DNA of 64,000 bases. It comes from Porphyromonas somerae DSM 23386 (GTDB lineage Bacteria; Bacteroidota; Bacteroidia; Bacteroidales; Porphyromonadaceae). Made by a program: the position numbers and the translations under genes. Shown here one piece after another: positions 44,108 to 52,350 of this stretch; position 1 is the stretch's first letter, and each line of letters begins with the position of its first letter. Below the pieces are notes generated by a model. The model did not search any database, was not told where the DNA came from, and saw only the letters and a list, made by a program, of their open reading frames with translations. The stretch spans positions 1 through 64,000 of the forward strand of contig NZ_AQVC01000005.1 of the NCBI RefSeq assembly GCF_000372405.1. The letters run 5' to 3'.

Positions 44108-45984
44108 TGAATAAGAAGTACGATATTATTGTAGTGGGAGCAGGGCATGCTGGCTGTGAGGCAGCACGTGCTGCGGCACTACTGGGCTCGGAGGTGCTGC
44201 TCATCACTATGGATATGGAGCGGATAGCACAGATGAGTTGCAATCCCGCAGTGGGCGGTATTGCGAAGGGGCAGATTGTGCGTGAGATAGATGCTCTTGG
44301 GGGATTTATGGGAAGGGCGACAGATAGAAGTACGATCCAATTTAGGATGCTTAATCGGAGCAAAGGGCCAGCGATGTGGAGCCCACGTGCCCAAACCGAT
44401 CGTAAGTTATTCTCTCGCCTATGGCGGGAGGAGCTAGAACAGACTCCGCATCTTTCTTTTTGGCAAGATAGCGTGGAGCGGCTATTGATTGAGGACGGGG
44501 TACTAAAAGGGGTACAAACTCATCTTGGGGCAAAGTTTATGGCACCAAAGGTGATTTTGGCTAATGGCACGTTCCTCAATGGCGTTATGCACTTCGGGGA
44601 GGTACAGATTAAAGGCGGACGTATTGCCGAACCAGCTGCCTACGGACTTACGGAGCAGTTGCTTTCGCTTGGCTTTAAGACGGATCGCATGAAGACGGGT
44701 ACGCCGATGCGTATTGATGGCACCACGGTTGACTATTCCCTTTGTCAGGAACAGGCGGGTGATGAGGGGTGGCATCACTTTAGTTATGACTCTAATTGTT
44801 CTAATAAGGATTTGCCACAACGCTCCTGCTACATCACTTATACCAACGAGGAGGCACATCAAATTCTTCGTGACCACCTCGATGAGGCTCCTCTTTATAA
44901 TGGTCAGATAGTTTCAATAGGTCCAAGATATTGCCCAAGCATAGAGACCAAGATCGTCACCTTCGCGGAGCGCGACCATCATCAGATATTTATCGAGCCA
45001 GAGGGGGTAGATACCAATGAGTGCTACCTCAATGGCTTTAGTAGTTCGATGCCGTATGAGGTGCAAGAAGAGGCGATCAGAAAGATACCTGCCTTACGGA
45101 ATGTACATATTCTAAGACCTGGTTACGCCATTGAATACGACTTCTTTGACCCGACACAGTTGCACCATACCATGGAGACGAAACTAGTAAAGGGACTTTA
45201 CTTCGCCGGACAAATCAATGGCACTACGGGTTATGAAGAGGCGGCAGGACAAGGTCTAGTCGCTGGCATCAATGCCCACTTATCGTTCCACGTGGAACAA
45301 CCTTTTGTGCTCACGAGAGAGCAGGCGTATATCGGCGTGATGATAGATGACTTGGTGACGAAAGGGGTAGATGAGCCTTACCGAATGTTTACTAGTCGTG
45401 CCGAGTATCGGATACTCTTGCGTCAGGATAATGCGGATGAAAGACTTACTGAGCTAGGGTATGAGATGGGATTGGTAGGCGAGCAGCAACTGAAGCGGTA
45501 CCAAGATAAAAAGCGACAGGAGACGGAGCTTCGCAAGCTTACAGAGGAGGTGTCGCTTGAACCTACTACTGCAGTAAATAACTGGCTGACCTCCTTGGGA
45601 AGCCAACCCATTCAACGGAAGGTGAGGCTTAAGGAGTTGATTGTTCGCCCTGGCATCACTTACGAGAGCCTTCGCGAGGTTTGTGACGGGGTCAATCGCT
45701 TCTACCTTCAGGAAGAGAATGCCGAGGAAGTGGTGGAGTCTGTGGAGATTCGATATAAGTATGATGGCTATATCAAGCGGGAGCAACAATTGGCGGATAA
45801 AGCCAAACGCCTAGAGGGCATCAACATTGAGCGAAGATTCGACTATCCCTCTATCAATAGTCTCTCTATAGAAGCACGACAAAAGCTAGATAAGATTCAG
45901 CCTTCTACGATAGGACAAGCCTCACGAATTCCAGGCATATCTCCCTCGGATATTAATATTCTGCTCACTCTTATCGGCAGATAG
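44107..45984 (+). CDS. mnmG: tRNA uridine-5-carboxymethylaminomethyl modification enzyme MnmG
   Basis: A 625-residue FAD enzyme that, with MnmE, adds the cmnm5 group to wobble U34. FAD Rossmann motif VVGAGHAGCEAARAAALLG at the start, CNPAVGGIAKGQIVREIDALGG, and the insertion-domain Cys and C-terminal helices expected for GidA. A parS-like palindrome lies within the coding region (45284-45299) and a second one straddles its stop codon. mnmG is often near the origin in bacteria. Confidence 0.97.
   Translation: MNKKYDIIVVGAGHAGCEAARAAALLGSEVLLITMDMERIAQMSCNPAVGGIAKGQIVREIDALGGFMGRATDRSTIQFRMLNRSKGPAMWSPRAQTDRKLFSRLWREELEQTPHLSFWQDSVERLLIEDGVLKGVQTHLGAKFMAPKVILANGTFLNGVMHFGEVQIKGGRIAEPAAYGLTEQLLSLGFKTDRMKTGTPMRIDGTTVDYSLCQEQAGDEGWHHFSYDSNCSNKDLPQRSCYITYTNEEAHQILRDHLDEAPLYNGQIVSIGPRYCPSIETKIVTFAERDHHQIFIEPEGVDTNECYLNGFSSSMPYEVQEEAIRKIPALRNVHILRPGYAIEYDFFDPTQLHHTMETKLVKGLYFAGQINGTTGYEEAAGQGLVAGINAHLSFHVEQPFVLTREQAYIGVMIDDLVTKGVDEPYRMFTSRAEYRILLRQDNADERLTELGYEMGLVGEQQLKRYQDKKRQETELRKLTEEVSLEPTTAVNNWLTSLGSQPIQRKVRLKELIVRPGITYESLREVCDGVNRFYLQEENAEEVVESVEIRYKYDGYIKREQQLADKAKRLEGINIERRFDYPSINSLSIEARQKLDKIQPSTIGQASRIPGISPSDINILLTLIGR
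45284..45299. promoter_or_regulatory. parS-like centromere site 1 (inside mnmG)
   Basis: CGTTCCACGTGGAACA matches the 16-bp parS form TGTTCCACGTGGAACA at 15 of 16 positions, with a perfect 14-bp palindrome GTTCCACGTGGAAC. ParB binds such sites, usually near oriC. Confidence 0.7.
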
Positions 45985-45998
45985 TTTCACGTGGAACA
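45983..45998. promoter_or_regulatory. parS-like centromere site 2 (mnmG-uvrC junction)
   Basis: AGTTTCACGTGGAACA matches TGTTTCACGTGAAACA at 14 of 16 positions. It spans the mnmG stop codon and lies 699 bp from site 1. Confidence 0.65.
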
Positions 45999-46003
45999 TA
46001 CAC

Positions 46004-47830
46004 ATGCTACTGACCAAGTCTGAAATAGAGGAGAGTATAAGTATCATTCCCGAGCTTCCTGGCTGCTATACCTACCGTGATGCAGAGGGGGTAGTGCTCT
46101 ATATCGGGAAGGCAAAGAACCTCCGCAAGAGGATCGCTTCATACTTTCAGAAGAAGCATCCGGAGCGTAAGGTGCGTGCCCTTTTACGCTCCTTTGAGAC
46201 GATAGAGTATGTGGTGGTAGCGAGCGAGCTCGATGCCCTTCTACTGGAGAATAACCTAATCAAGCAGTATCAACCGCAGTACAATGTGCTACTAAAAGAT
46301 GGCGATGCCTACCCCTATATCTGCGTGAAAGCAGAGGAGTTTCCTCGGATCTTTGTCACCTTTAAGTATATAAAGGATGGAAGTCGATACTTCGGTCCTT
46401 ACCCTTCAAAAGGGATGGCGTGGACCTTGGTTAATCTCTTCAAGCGTATTTATAAGCTCCGCACCTGTGCCTTGCGTCTCAGCGAGGAGGGGATAGAGAT
46501 GGGGAAGTTCCGTGTCTGCCTTAAGTACCATATCAATAGATGCAACGCCCCTTGTGAGGGGTACATCACGAAGGCAGAGTACGACGAACAAGTAGCTCAG
46601 GCGATAGAGATATTGAGGGGCAATGTCTCGGGTGTGAAGAAGCTACTCAATGAAAAGATGGTTGAGGCGAGTGCCGAACTCGACTTTGAGCGAGCACTGG
46701 AGATACAAAGGGTGATAACGGATGTTTCCAACTACCAAGCTAAGAGCACCATCATCAGCAATTTGATAGGTAATGCATTGGTAGTGAGTAGTTTATCCGA
46801 TATGGATGCCCATTATATCAACTATCTAGAGATACATGATGGCAGTATCATTGCCGGTCGTACCTTAGAGTTTAAGCGGCGTTTGATTGAGGATGAAGAG
46901 GAGGAGAGCGACTTTCTATCCTCGGCTCTCATCGAGTTGCTTAGTCGTACGCACTACGATATCCAGGAGCTGATACTCGAGGAGCCACCCACCTTCGGCG
47001 ACTTTTCTCACTACACCATCACCCATCCCAAGCGTGGGGAGAAGCGAAAGGTGCTCGACCTTAGTCTGCAGAACGTGACCCAGTATATGCGAGACAAGCA
47101 CAAGCAGGCCGAGAAGATGAATCCCGAGCAGCGGAATACTCAGATATTGCGTGAGCTAATGAATGCTGTGGGCTTGCCCAAACTGCCCTACCATGTGGAG
47201 AGCTTCGACAACTCCAATATACAAGGGAGCGACCCAGTGGCTAGTTGCATTGTATTTAAGGGTGCCAAGCCAAGTAAAAAAGATTATCGCCTCTATAAGA
47301 TAAAGGGCGTTTCCGGTCCCGACGACTACGCCTCTATGCACGAGGTGGTGACTCGGCGGTACCAGAGGATAAAGGAAGAGGGTGGGGAGCTACCCGACCT
47401 CATCATTACCGATGGCGGTAAAGGGCAAATGGGTGTAGTGAAAGCGGCACTCCAAGAGGTGGGTGTAGAGATCCCAGTGATGGGTCTCGCCAAAGACGAT
47501 AAGCACAATACCAATCAGGTGCTATATGGAGATCCACCTCAAGTTGTCGGCATTATGCAGCGTAGCCAAGTCTTCTATCTCTTAGAGCGAATACAGAATG
47601 AGGTGCACCGCTTTGCCATCAACTTCCACCGGAAGCTCCGTAGTCAGCGACAAACCCACTCCGAACTGGACGAGATACCAGGCATCGGACCGGTGAATAA
47701 GCAGAAGCTGATCAAGGAGTTTAAGAGTGTCAAGAACATCAAAGAGGCCTCCCTCGAGGCACTCCAAGCCTCTATTGGCAAGGTAAAAGGGGAGACCGTA
47801 TATCAACATTTCAATAGCAACGACAGATGA
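46004..47830 (+). CDS. uvrC: Excinuclease ABC subunit UvrC
   Basis: A 608-residue nucleotide-excision-repair nuclease. GIY-YIG domain at the N-terminus (GCYTYRDAEGVVLYIGKAKN), Cys cluster, UVR motif around 205-240, RNase H-like C-terminal nuclease (HVESFDNSNIQGSDPVAS, LIITDGGKGQMG) and a terminal helix-hairpin-helix pair (DEIPGIGPVNKQKL). Complete. It overlaps dtd by 4 nt. Confidence 0.96.
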   Translation: MLLTKSEIEESISIIPELPGCYTYRDAEGVVLYIGKAKNLRKRIASYFQKKHPERKVRALLRSFETIEYVVVASELDALLLENNLIKQYQPQYNVLLKDGDAYPYICVKAEEFPRIFVTFKYIKDGSRYFGPYPSKGMAWTLVNLFKRIYKLRTCALRLSEEGIEMGKFRVCLKYHINRCNAPCEGYITKAEYDEQVAQAIEILRGNVSGVKKLLNEKMVEASAELDFERALEIQRVITDVSNYQAKSTIISNLIGNALVVSSLSDMDAHYINYLEIHDGSIIAGRTLEFKRRLIEDEEEESDFLSSALIELLSRTHYDIQELILEEPPTFGDFSHYTITHPKRGEKRKVLDLSLQNVTQYMRDKHKQAEKMNPEQRNTQILRELMNAVGLPKLPYHVESFDNSNIQGSDPVASCIVFKGAKPSKKDYRLYKIKGVSGPDDYASMHEVVTRRYQRIKEEGGELPDLIITDGGKGQMGVVKAALQEVGVEIPVMGLAKDDKHNTNQVLYGDPPQVVGIMQRSQVFYLLERIQNEVHRFAINFHRKLRSQRQTHSELDEIPGIGPVNKQKLIKEFKSVKNIKEASLEALQASIGKVKGETVYQHFNSNDR

Positions 47831-48276
47831 AGGTAGTGATACAAAGAGTGACACACGCCAAAGTAGAGGTGCGAGGGTCGCTCATCAGCGAGATCGGCAA
47901 AGGAATGCTTATCCTCCACGGCGTTGAGGTAGGCGATAGTGAGGAAGACCTAGAGTATATCCTCAAGAAGACCCTCAACCTCCGCATCTTCGATGATGCC
48001 AATGGGGTGATGAATGAGAGCATATTGCAGCAAGAGGGCGAGATCCTATGCGTCTCCCAATTCACCCTACTTGCCGATACCCGAAAAGGCAATCGACCCA
48101 GCTACATCAAGGCAGAGCGACCAGAGCTATCCTCCCCAATGTATGATAAATATTGCCAACGGCTGTCCGACAATTTGGGTAAACCAGTTCAAAAAGGTAT
48201 CTTTGGGGAAGATATGCAGGTGACCTTACAGAATGATGGCCCTGTTACCATTGTAATAGACAGTAGAAATAGATGA
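47827..48276 (+). CDS. dtd: D-aminoacyl-tRNA deacylase
   Basis: A 149-residue DTD that removes D-amino acids from mischarged tRNA. Signature SQFTLLADTRKGNRPSY and the C-terminal cross-subunit Gly/Pro region (LQNDGPVTIVID). Overlaps uvrC by 4 nt and the MazG-like gene by 4 nt (ATGA). Confidence 0.96.
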   Translation: MKVVIQRVTHAKVEVRGSLISEIGKGMLILHGVEVGDSEEDLEYILKKTLNLRIFDDANGVMNESILQQEGEILCVSQFTLLADTRKGNRPSYIKAERPELSSPMYDKYCQRLSDNLGKPVQKGIFGEDMQVTLQNDGPVTIVIDSRNR

Positions 48277-48617
48277 ATAGCCCGACACTAAAGGAGCTAC
48301 AATCCACTGTGGACGAATGGATTAAGGCGTATGGCGTTCGTTACTTCGATCCCCTCACCAATATGGCGATCCTCACCGAAGAGGTGGGGGAGGTGGCTCG
48401 GGTAATGGCACGCCTTTATGGCGAACAGAGCCAGAAGCCAGGTGAGGAGATCACACAAGAGCACCTTGCTGATGAGTTGGCCGACCTTCTTTGGGTGCTC
48501 ACCTGTATTGCCAATCAGACAGGTTGCGACCTCACAGAGGCGTTTCAGAAGAATATCCAGAAGAAGAGCCAACGCGATAGAGATAGACATATTAATAACA
48601 ACAAGCTATATAAATAA
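48273..48617 (+). CDS. MazG-like nucleotide pyrophosphohydrolase
   Basis: A 114-residue single-domain MazG-like protein. The alpha-helical NTP-PPase fold is marked by EEVGEVARVMARLYGE (EExxE) and ELADLLWVL (ExxD), the Mg2+ ligands. Small MazG proteins hydrolyse non-canonical NTPs in house-cleaning; the exact substrate is unknown. Overlaps dtd by 4 nt. Confidence 0.88.
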   Translation: MNSPTLKELQSTVDEWIKAYGVRYFDPLTNMAILTEEVGEVARVMARLYGEQSQKPGEEITQEHLADELADLLWVLTCIANQTGCDLTEAFQKNIQKKSQRDRDRHINNNKLYK

Positions 48618-48622
48618 AGGTT

Positions 48623-49522
48623 ATGACATTAGAAAATCAACAGCCACACAAGCATGTAGGTAAGAGCAAGTTTGAAGAGGCTTTTTCAGTTTTCGCACCT
48701 GTGCAGACAGTGGAAGAGATCCAGTCCGAGATTAAGAAGCTGATCGATACCCACTACGATGCACTCAATAATCACGATACCATCAGCTTCCTCCACAGCA
48801 CCATCGATCTCACCTCCTTGGGCTCTGAGGATAATACGGATCAGATATACAACTTCGTCAAGAGTGTCAACGACCTCGACGATACCAATCCTACCATTCC
48901 TCCCGTAGCAAGTATCTGCGTTTACCCCAACTTTGCCAAGACGGTCAAGGAGACCCTAATGGTCGAAGATGTGCACGTCTGCTGTGTATCGGGAGGCTTC
49001 CCTAGCTCGCAGACCTTCCAAGAGATCAAGGTGGCAGAGACCTCTCTTGCCCTTGCCGATGGCGCCGATGAGATAGATATTGTGCTGCATATTGGCAACT
49101 TCCTCAGTGGCGACTACCAAGCCGTTACCGACGAGATAGAGGAGCTTCGAGACGTCACCAAGGGCAAGGTGCTCAAGGTGATCCTAGAGACCGGTGCTCT
49201 TAAGACCCCCGAGAGCATTCAGAGGGCAAGCATACTGGCACTATTCTCAGAGGCCGACTTCATCAAGACCTCTACCGGAAAGGGCTACCCCGGAGCATCG
49301 CTAGAGGCCGCCTATGTCATGTGCCAAGTACTCAAGCAGTACTACGATAAGTATGGCGTCCGAAAAGGCTTCAAAGTCTCTGGCGGAGTCCGTACTACCG
49401 AAGATGCCATTAAGTACCTTTGCATCGTCAAAGGCATACTAGGCGATGAGTGGATGACCAATAAGCTCTTCCGCATCGGAGCCAGTTCCCTAGAGGGCGA
49501 TCTGCTCAAGCACTTGAAGTAA
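48623..49522 (+). CDS. deoC: Deoxyribose-phosphate aldolase
   Basis: A 299-residue TIM-barrel class I aldolase that splits 2-deoxyribose 5-phosphate into glyceraldehyde 3-phosphate and acetaldehyde. The Schiff-base Lys lies in DFIKTSTGKGYPGAS, and a second conserved Lys in GFKVSGGVRTTEDA. It is longer than E. coli DeoC because of an N-terminal extension of about 30-40 residues, common in Bacteroidetes. Follows the MazG-like gene after 5 nt. Confidence 0.95.
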   Translation: MTLENQQPHKHVGKSKFEEAFSVFAPVQTVEEIQSEIKKLIDTHYDALNNHDTISFLHSTIDLTSLGSEDNTDQIYNFVKSVNDLDDTNPTIPPVASICVYPNFAKTVKETLMVEDVHVCCVSGGFPSSQTFQEIKVAETSLALADGADEIDIVLHIGNFLSGDYQAVTDEIEELRDVTKGKVLKVILETGALKTPESIQRASILALFSEADFIKTSTGKGYPGASLEAAYVMCQVLKQYYDKYGVRKGFKVSGGVRTTEDAIKYLCIVKGILGDEWMTNKLFRIGASSLEGDLLKHLK

Positions 49523-49545
49523 GCGAGCCAACCCTATGCCTCTAC

Positions 49546-49718
49546 GAGAATGTTGCACGAAGTGCCATTCTCGCACATTTGATTCAAATGTGCTGAGACT
49601 TTGCACGAAGGATGAGATGCAAGGCGCTGAGGGAGAGGGTGCTGGGAGCGTACTCTCGTACGTGACCGAGCCCGAATCCCGAATGCAACGCCGCAGATCG
49701 CCTTCGTGCAACAGTCTC
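49546..49718 (+). mobile_element. MITE-like structured element, copy 1
   Basis: A 173-bp element with three nested stems: GAGAAT...ATTCTC around GTTGCACGAAGTGCC (49546-49572), the palindrome GCACATTTGATTCAAATGTGC minus its last base (49573-49592), and a 124-bp core bounded by GAGACTTTGCACGAAGG (49595-49611) and CCTTCGTGCAACAGTCTC (49701-49718). An almost identical copy, inverted, is at 62742-62913. There is no transposase gene. The termini resemble the inverted ends of small IS-derived MITEs. Confidence 0.8.
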
Positions 49719-50915
49719 CTACAGCTTCCACCGCTCACCTTTCCCCGCCAGCTCAAGATAGAGCTGCCCTATAGTAAGAGTGTAGCTGCTAGGCAGATAC
49801 TAAGACATTATCTCAAGCACCAGTCGCTTTCCGACCTTATCGGTTCGGGAGTGATTGGTGCTTTTTTTTGTGACGACCTCAAGGTGCTTTACCATGCTGT
49901 GGAGCAATTGGCTAAGCGTCAAGGCAGCTCCTCGTGCAAAGTCGATTGTGGAGAGAGTGGCACTGCCATTCGCTTCTTAATCATCGCCTCACTTTTTGAG
50001 CCAGGAGACACCCAACTTGTAGGGTCGCCACGATTGATAGAGCGAATTAAGCGAGATGACCTCCAGTTTATCACCCAACTAGGTGGCGACTACCAATGGT
50101 TGTCCGAAGAAAGCACCCTTATTATTATCCCCCCAAGGGAGGTGCCCGACACCACCCTTACCAATCGCTGGAGCAGTAGCCAGTACCTCAGTGCTATTGA
50201 GCTCTGCAACGAAGCTTATGGCACAAAGATAGCCTACCACTTTTCCCCCGATAGCCCCTCCTACTCCTACCTCCAACTGACCAAATCAGTCATTTCAAAA
50301 GGAGATGACTTCCCACTAGAGCGGGATTGGAGTGCCGCCTCCTTTTGGTATCAGTTGCTCGCCACCAACCCTCAGGTAGAGCAGATAGTCTTTCCTCGAT
50401 TGAACCTTGATAGCGTCCAACCCGATAGAGCCGTTGCCGATTTGTACCGCTCCTTTGGTATAGAGACAAAAGAAAGCAACGAGGGAGTGCAGATAACTCG
50501 GGTGGGGGAGTGCATTGCCCAACGGATAGAGATGGATCTCTCCCAAAACCTCGACCTCTTTCTCCCCATCGCCCTTACCGCTGTGGCTCTGGATTGCCCC
50601 TTTGAAATCACTGGGATACACCTATTGAGGAATAAAGAGAGCGATCGCATCGCCTCACTAATCGAAAATATCCAACCCTACGGAGTGACCGGCATTGAGC
50701 TTACAGAGGATCGCATTGCGTGGAGTGGCACACGAACTCCTGGGGCAAAAGAGGTCTCTATTCACCCGCACAACGACCACCGAGTAGCAATGGCCTTCGG
50801 GATATGGGGAAGTAACCAGAGCGAGGTCCAGACAACCATCCTCACCCCCGACGTAGTTCACAAAAGCTATCCCTCCTTTTTCGATGACCTGCTCCGCTAC
50901 CGCAATGACCTCTGA
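49683..50915 (+). CDS. aroA: 3-phosphoshikimate 1-carboxyvinyltransferase (EPSP synthase)
   Basis: An EPSP synthase that joins PEP to shikimate 3-phosphate. Motifs: LPYSKSVAARQ (substrate Lys), GESGTAIRFLI, RWSSSQYLSAI, LRNKESDRIASL and HNDHRVAMAFG near the C-terminus. The open frame extends upstream to 49536 (459 codons), but the extra residues are encoded by the MITE-like element and match nothing. I use the in-frame ATG at 49683 (410 codons), itself inside the element, because no start codon lies between the element and the conserved PRQLKIELPYSKS. The first 12 residues are therefore element-derived. Confidence 0.88.
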   Translation: MQRRRSPSCNSLLQLPPLTFPRQLKIELPYSKSVAARQILRHYLKHQSLSDLIGSGVIGAFFCDDLKVLYHAVEQLAKRQGSSSCKVDCGESGTAIRFLIIASLFEPGDTQLVGSPRLIERIKRDDLQFITQLGGDYQWLSEESTLIIIPPREVPDTTLTNRWSSSQYLSAIELCNEAYGTKIAYHFSPDSPSYSYLQLTKSVISKGDDFPLERDWSAASFWYQLLATNPQVEQIVFPRLNLDSVQPDRAVADLYRSFGIETKESNEGVQITRVGECIAQRIEMDLSQNLDLFLPIALTAVALDCPFEITGIHLLRNKESDRIASLIENIQPYGVTGIELTEDRIAWSGTRTPGAKEVSIHPHNDHRVAMAFGIWGSNQSEVQTTILTPDVVHKSYPSFFDDLLRYRNDL

Positions 50916-50937
50916 ACACTAGGAGGTGGTGCCTTTA

Positions 50938-50990
50938 TCGGACAGGTCGGACGAGTCGGACGAGTCAGACAAGTCAGACAAGTCAGACGG
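50938..50990. repeat. 9-bp TCGGACAGG/TCAGACAAG tandem array
   Basis: Six consecutive 9-mers (TCGGACAGG, TCGGACGAG twice, TCAGACAAG twice, TCAGACGGG). Located just after aroA. Same family as 13572-13692. Confidence 0.85.
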
Positions 50991-51004
50991 GCGAGCTAAA
51001 CATG

Positions 51005-51335
51005 GTCATCAGGCTTTGCCCTTGACCTGTGCCTATTTAAGAGGGACCTCTGCCGAGGTCTTTTTTGTGGCACCTTTATCGGATAGGTCGGGCGGGGATT
51101 GGAGCACCCGAAGGGTGCCATTCAGCTAGCCCCCGGTCAAGGCACGTAGTGCCGAAGACCGGCGGGTTAGAGGCACCCCAATCCAACGACCCTTGTGGTC
51201 GCACTTGGATAGGCTTGTGCGACCACAAGGGTCGATTATATATGCTGTATCCTTTTCCCGCCGGTCGTTCGGGGGCTTCTGCCCCCTCCGACACGGGGGC
51301 TATCTGAGTGGCACCCTGTCGGGTGCTGATGGGGT
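51005..51335. repeat. GC-rich palindrome cluster between aroA and the fimbrial locus
   Basis: A chain of hairpins: GGGACCTCTGCCGAGGTC followed by TTTTTT (51038-51063); the pair CCCCGGTC..GACCGGCG around GGCACGTAGTGCC; CGACCCTTGTGGTCGCA against TGCGACCACAAGGGTCG (51188-51235); GGTCGTTCGGGGGCTTCTGC; and GGCACCCTGTCGGGTGCTGA (51310-51329). The last two recur at 51669-51740. I see no gene. Confidence 0.75.
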
Positions 51336-51349
51336 ACCACCTATTCGAG

Positions 51350-51474
51350 AAAAACCCCGAAGGGGTTTCATGGTGTATTAACCCAAGCTTCCCCCTGAAG
51401 GGGAGCGTAAGCGGCCTGAAGGTGAAGCTTGGGAAGCAAGGTCACCAAAACCTCACTACCCCGAAGGGGTTGCA
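51350..51474. repeat. 125-bp direct repeat, left copy
   Basis: From AAAAACCCCGAAGGGGTTTC through GTATTAACCCAAGCTTCCC, a matching inverse GAAGCTTGGG, to ACCCCGAAGGGGTTGCA. The same sequence, with few differences, is at 62324-62449 in the same orientation, bracketing the fimbrial operon. Confidence 0.88.
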
Positions 51475-51521
51475 TATACACGCTGGCGTGTGGGTAACAT
51501 AGTGAAGAGGAGGCAAAAGTT

Positions 51522-51599
51522 GAGTTGCAACTAAGCAATCGGCGAGATGCAACTAAGCAAATGGCGAGTTGCAACAAAGCAAATGCTTAGTTGCAACTA
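51522..51599. repeat. 78-bp four-unit element, copy 4
   Basis: Direct units GAGTTGCAACTAAGCAA, GAGATGCAACTAAGCAA and GAGTTGCAACAAAGCAA, then an inverted TGCTTAGTTGCAACTA, followed by ACTTTT. Confidence 0.85.
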
Positions 51600-51668
51600 A
51601 ACTTTTGGCGAGACCCAGTCGCCGTTTTTGGTCGGATCAATAGGTGGTGCCCAAGAGCCATAACGTTT

Positions 51669-51876
51669 CCCGCCGGTCGTTCGGGGGTGTTTGCCCCTTC
51701 CGACACGGGGGCTATCTGAATGGCACCCTGTCGGGTGCTGATATGGAAGTGCTTTATCGGACAGGTCAGACAAGTCAGACGGGCGAGCTATACATGGTCA
51801 TCAGGCTTTGCCCTCGACCTGTGCCTATTTAAGAGGGACCTCTGCCGAGGTCCTTTTTTGTGGCACCTTTATCGGA
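51669..51876. repeat. Second copy of the palindrome cluster
   Basis: Repeats, in a different order, the GGTCGTTCGGGGG hairpin, GGCACCCTGTCGGGTGCTGA, a short TCGGACAGGTCAGACAAG array, and GGGACCTCTGCCGAGGTCC followed by TTTTTT (51835-51859). Much of 51016-51085 reappears here at 51792-51876. Confidence 0.75.
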
Positions 51877-51912
51877 CGTGTCGGAGTGTCCTTTCTTTTC
51901 TTGTAACAACCT

Positions 51913-51982
51913 CATATTCCGTATGCGTGCGGAATGGATTCCGCAGGGCTACGGAATACGTTCCGCACGCATACGGAATATG
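51913..51982. repeat. 70-bp near-perfect palindrome
   Basis: Arms 51913-51943 and 51952-51982 (31 bp each, 29 pairing) around an 8-nt centre. Each arm holds TATTCCGTATGCGTGCGGAA or its complement. No T-run follows; a G-rich tract does (GGGGGCGGGGCGG). It lies about 250 bp upstream of the fimbrial promoter. Confidence 0.85.
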
Positions 51983-52231
51983 GGGGCGGGGCGGTATGGT
52001 ATTACTGAAAGTGTAGACACTTCGTGTTCTCTATTCCTGAAATAGTAGACACTCCGTGCAACAGCCTCCTTCATGGTAAGACCTCCTCTAATGCGTAACC
52101 CCTGATATCCCACCGAATTAACATTCGGATCATAAAACTCTTCATTACCCTTTCTCCTTACATTTAATCAGTTTATAGTGCCAGTTTTCAATAACAACTA
52201 TCCAATAATTAAATGTTAAGTAATACACGAC

Positions 52232-52264
52232 TTTGTATTGTATATAAATTTATTGCTATCTTTG
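52232..52264 (+). promoter_or_regulatory. Promoter of the fimbrial operon
   Basis: TTTG (52232-52235), 21 nt, TATCTTTG (52257-52264). Start expected near 52271, giving a leader of about 80 nt before the DUF3575 ATG at 52351. Confidence 0.78.
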
Positions 52265-52350
52265 TGCACTGGCATGCAGTTTAATGTGCTATGAGTAACG
52301 AATTATTCGTTTAAAAGAGTTTGTATCGTACATTCTCAAGAGATATTATT

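Noticed and set aside
49490-49756. Frames on both strands inside the MITE-like element, including the aroA N-terminal extension from 49536
   Set aside because: Their sequence is explained entirely by the repeat, which recurs at 62742-62913 without aroA.
52084-52110. Extra copy of the multi-hairpin repeat end (CTCTAATGCGTAACCCCTG)
   Set aside because: Only about 20 bp match the outer end of the 11.3-kb copy; too short to list as an element.
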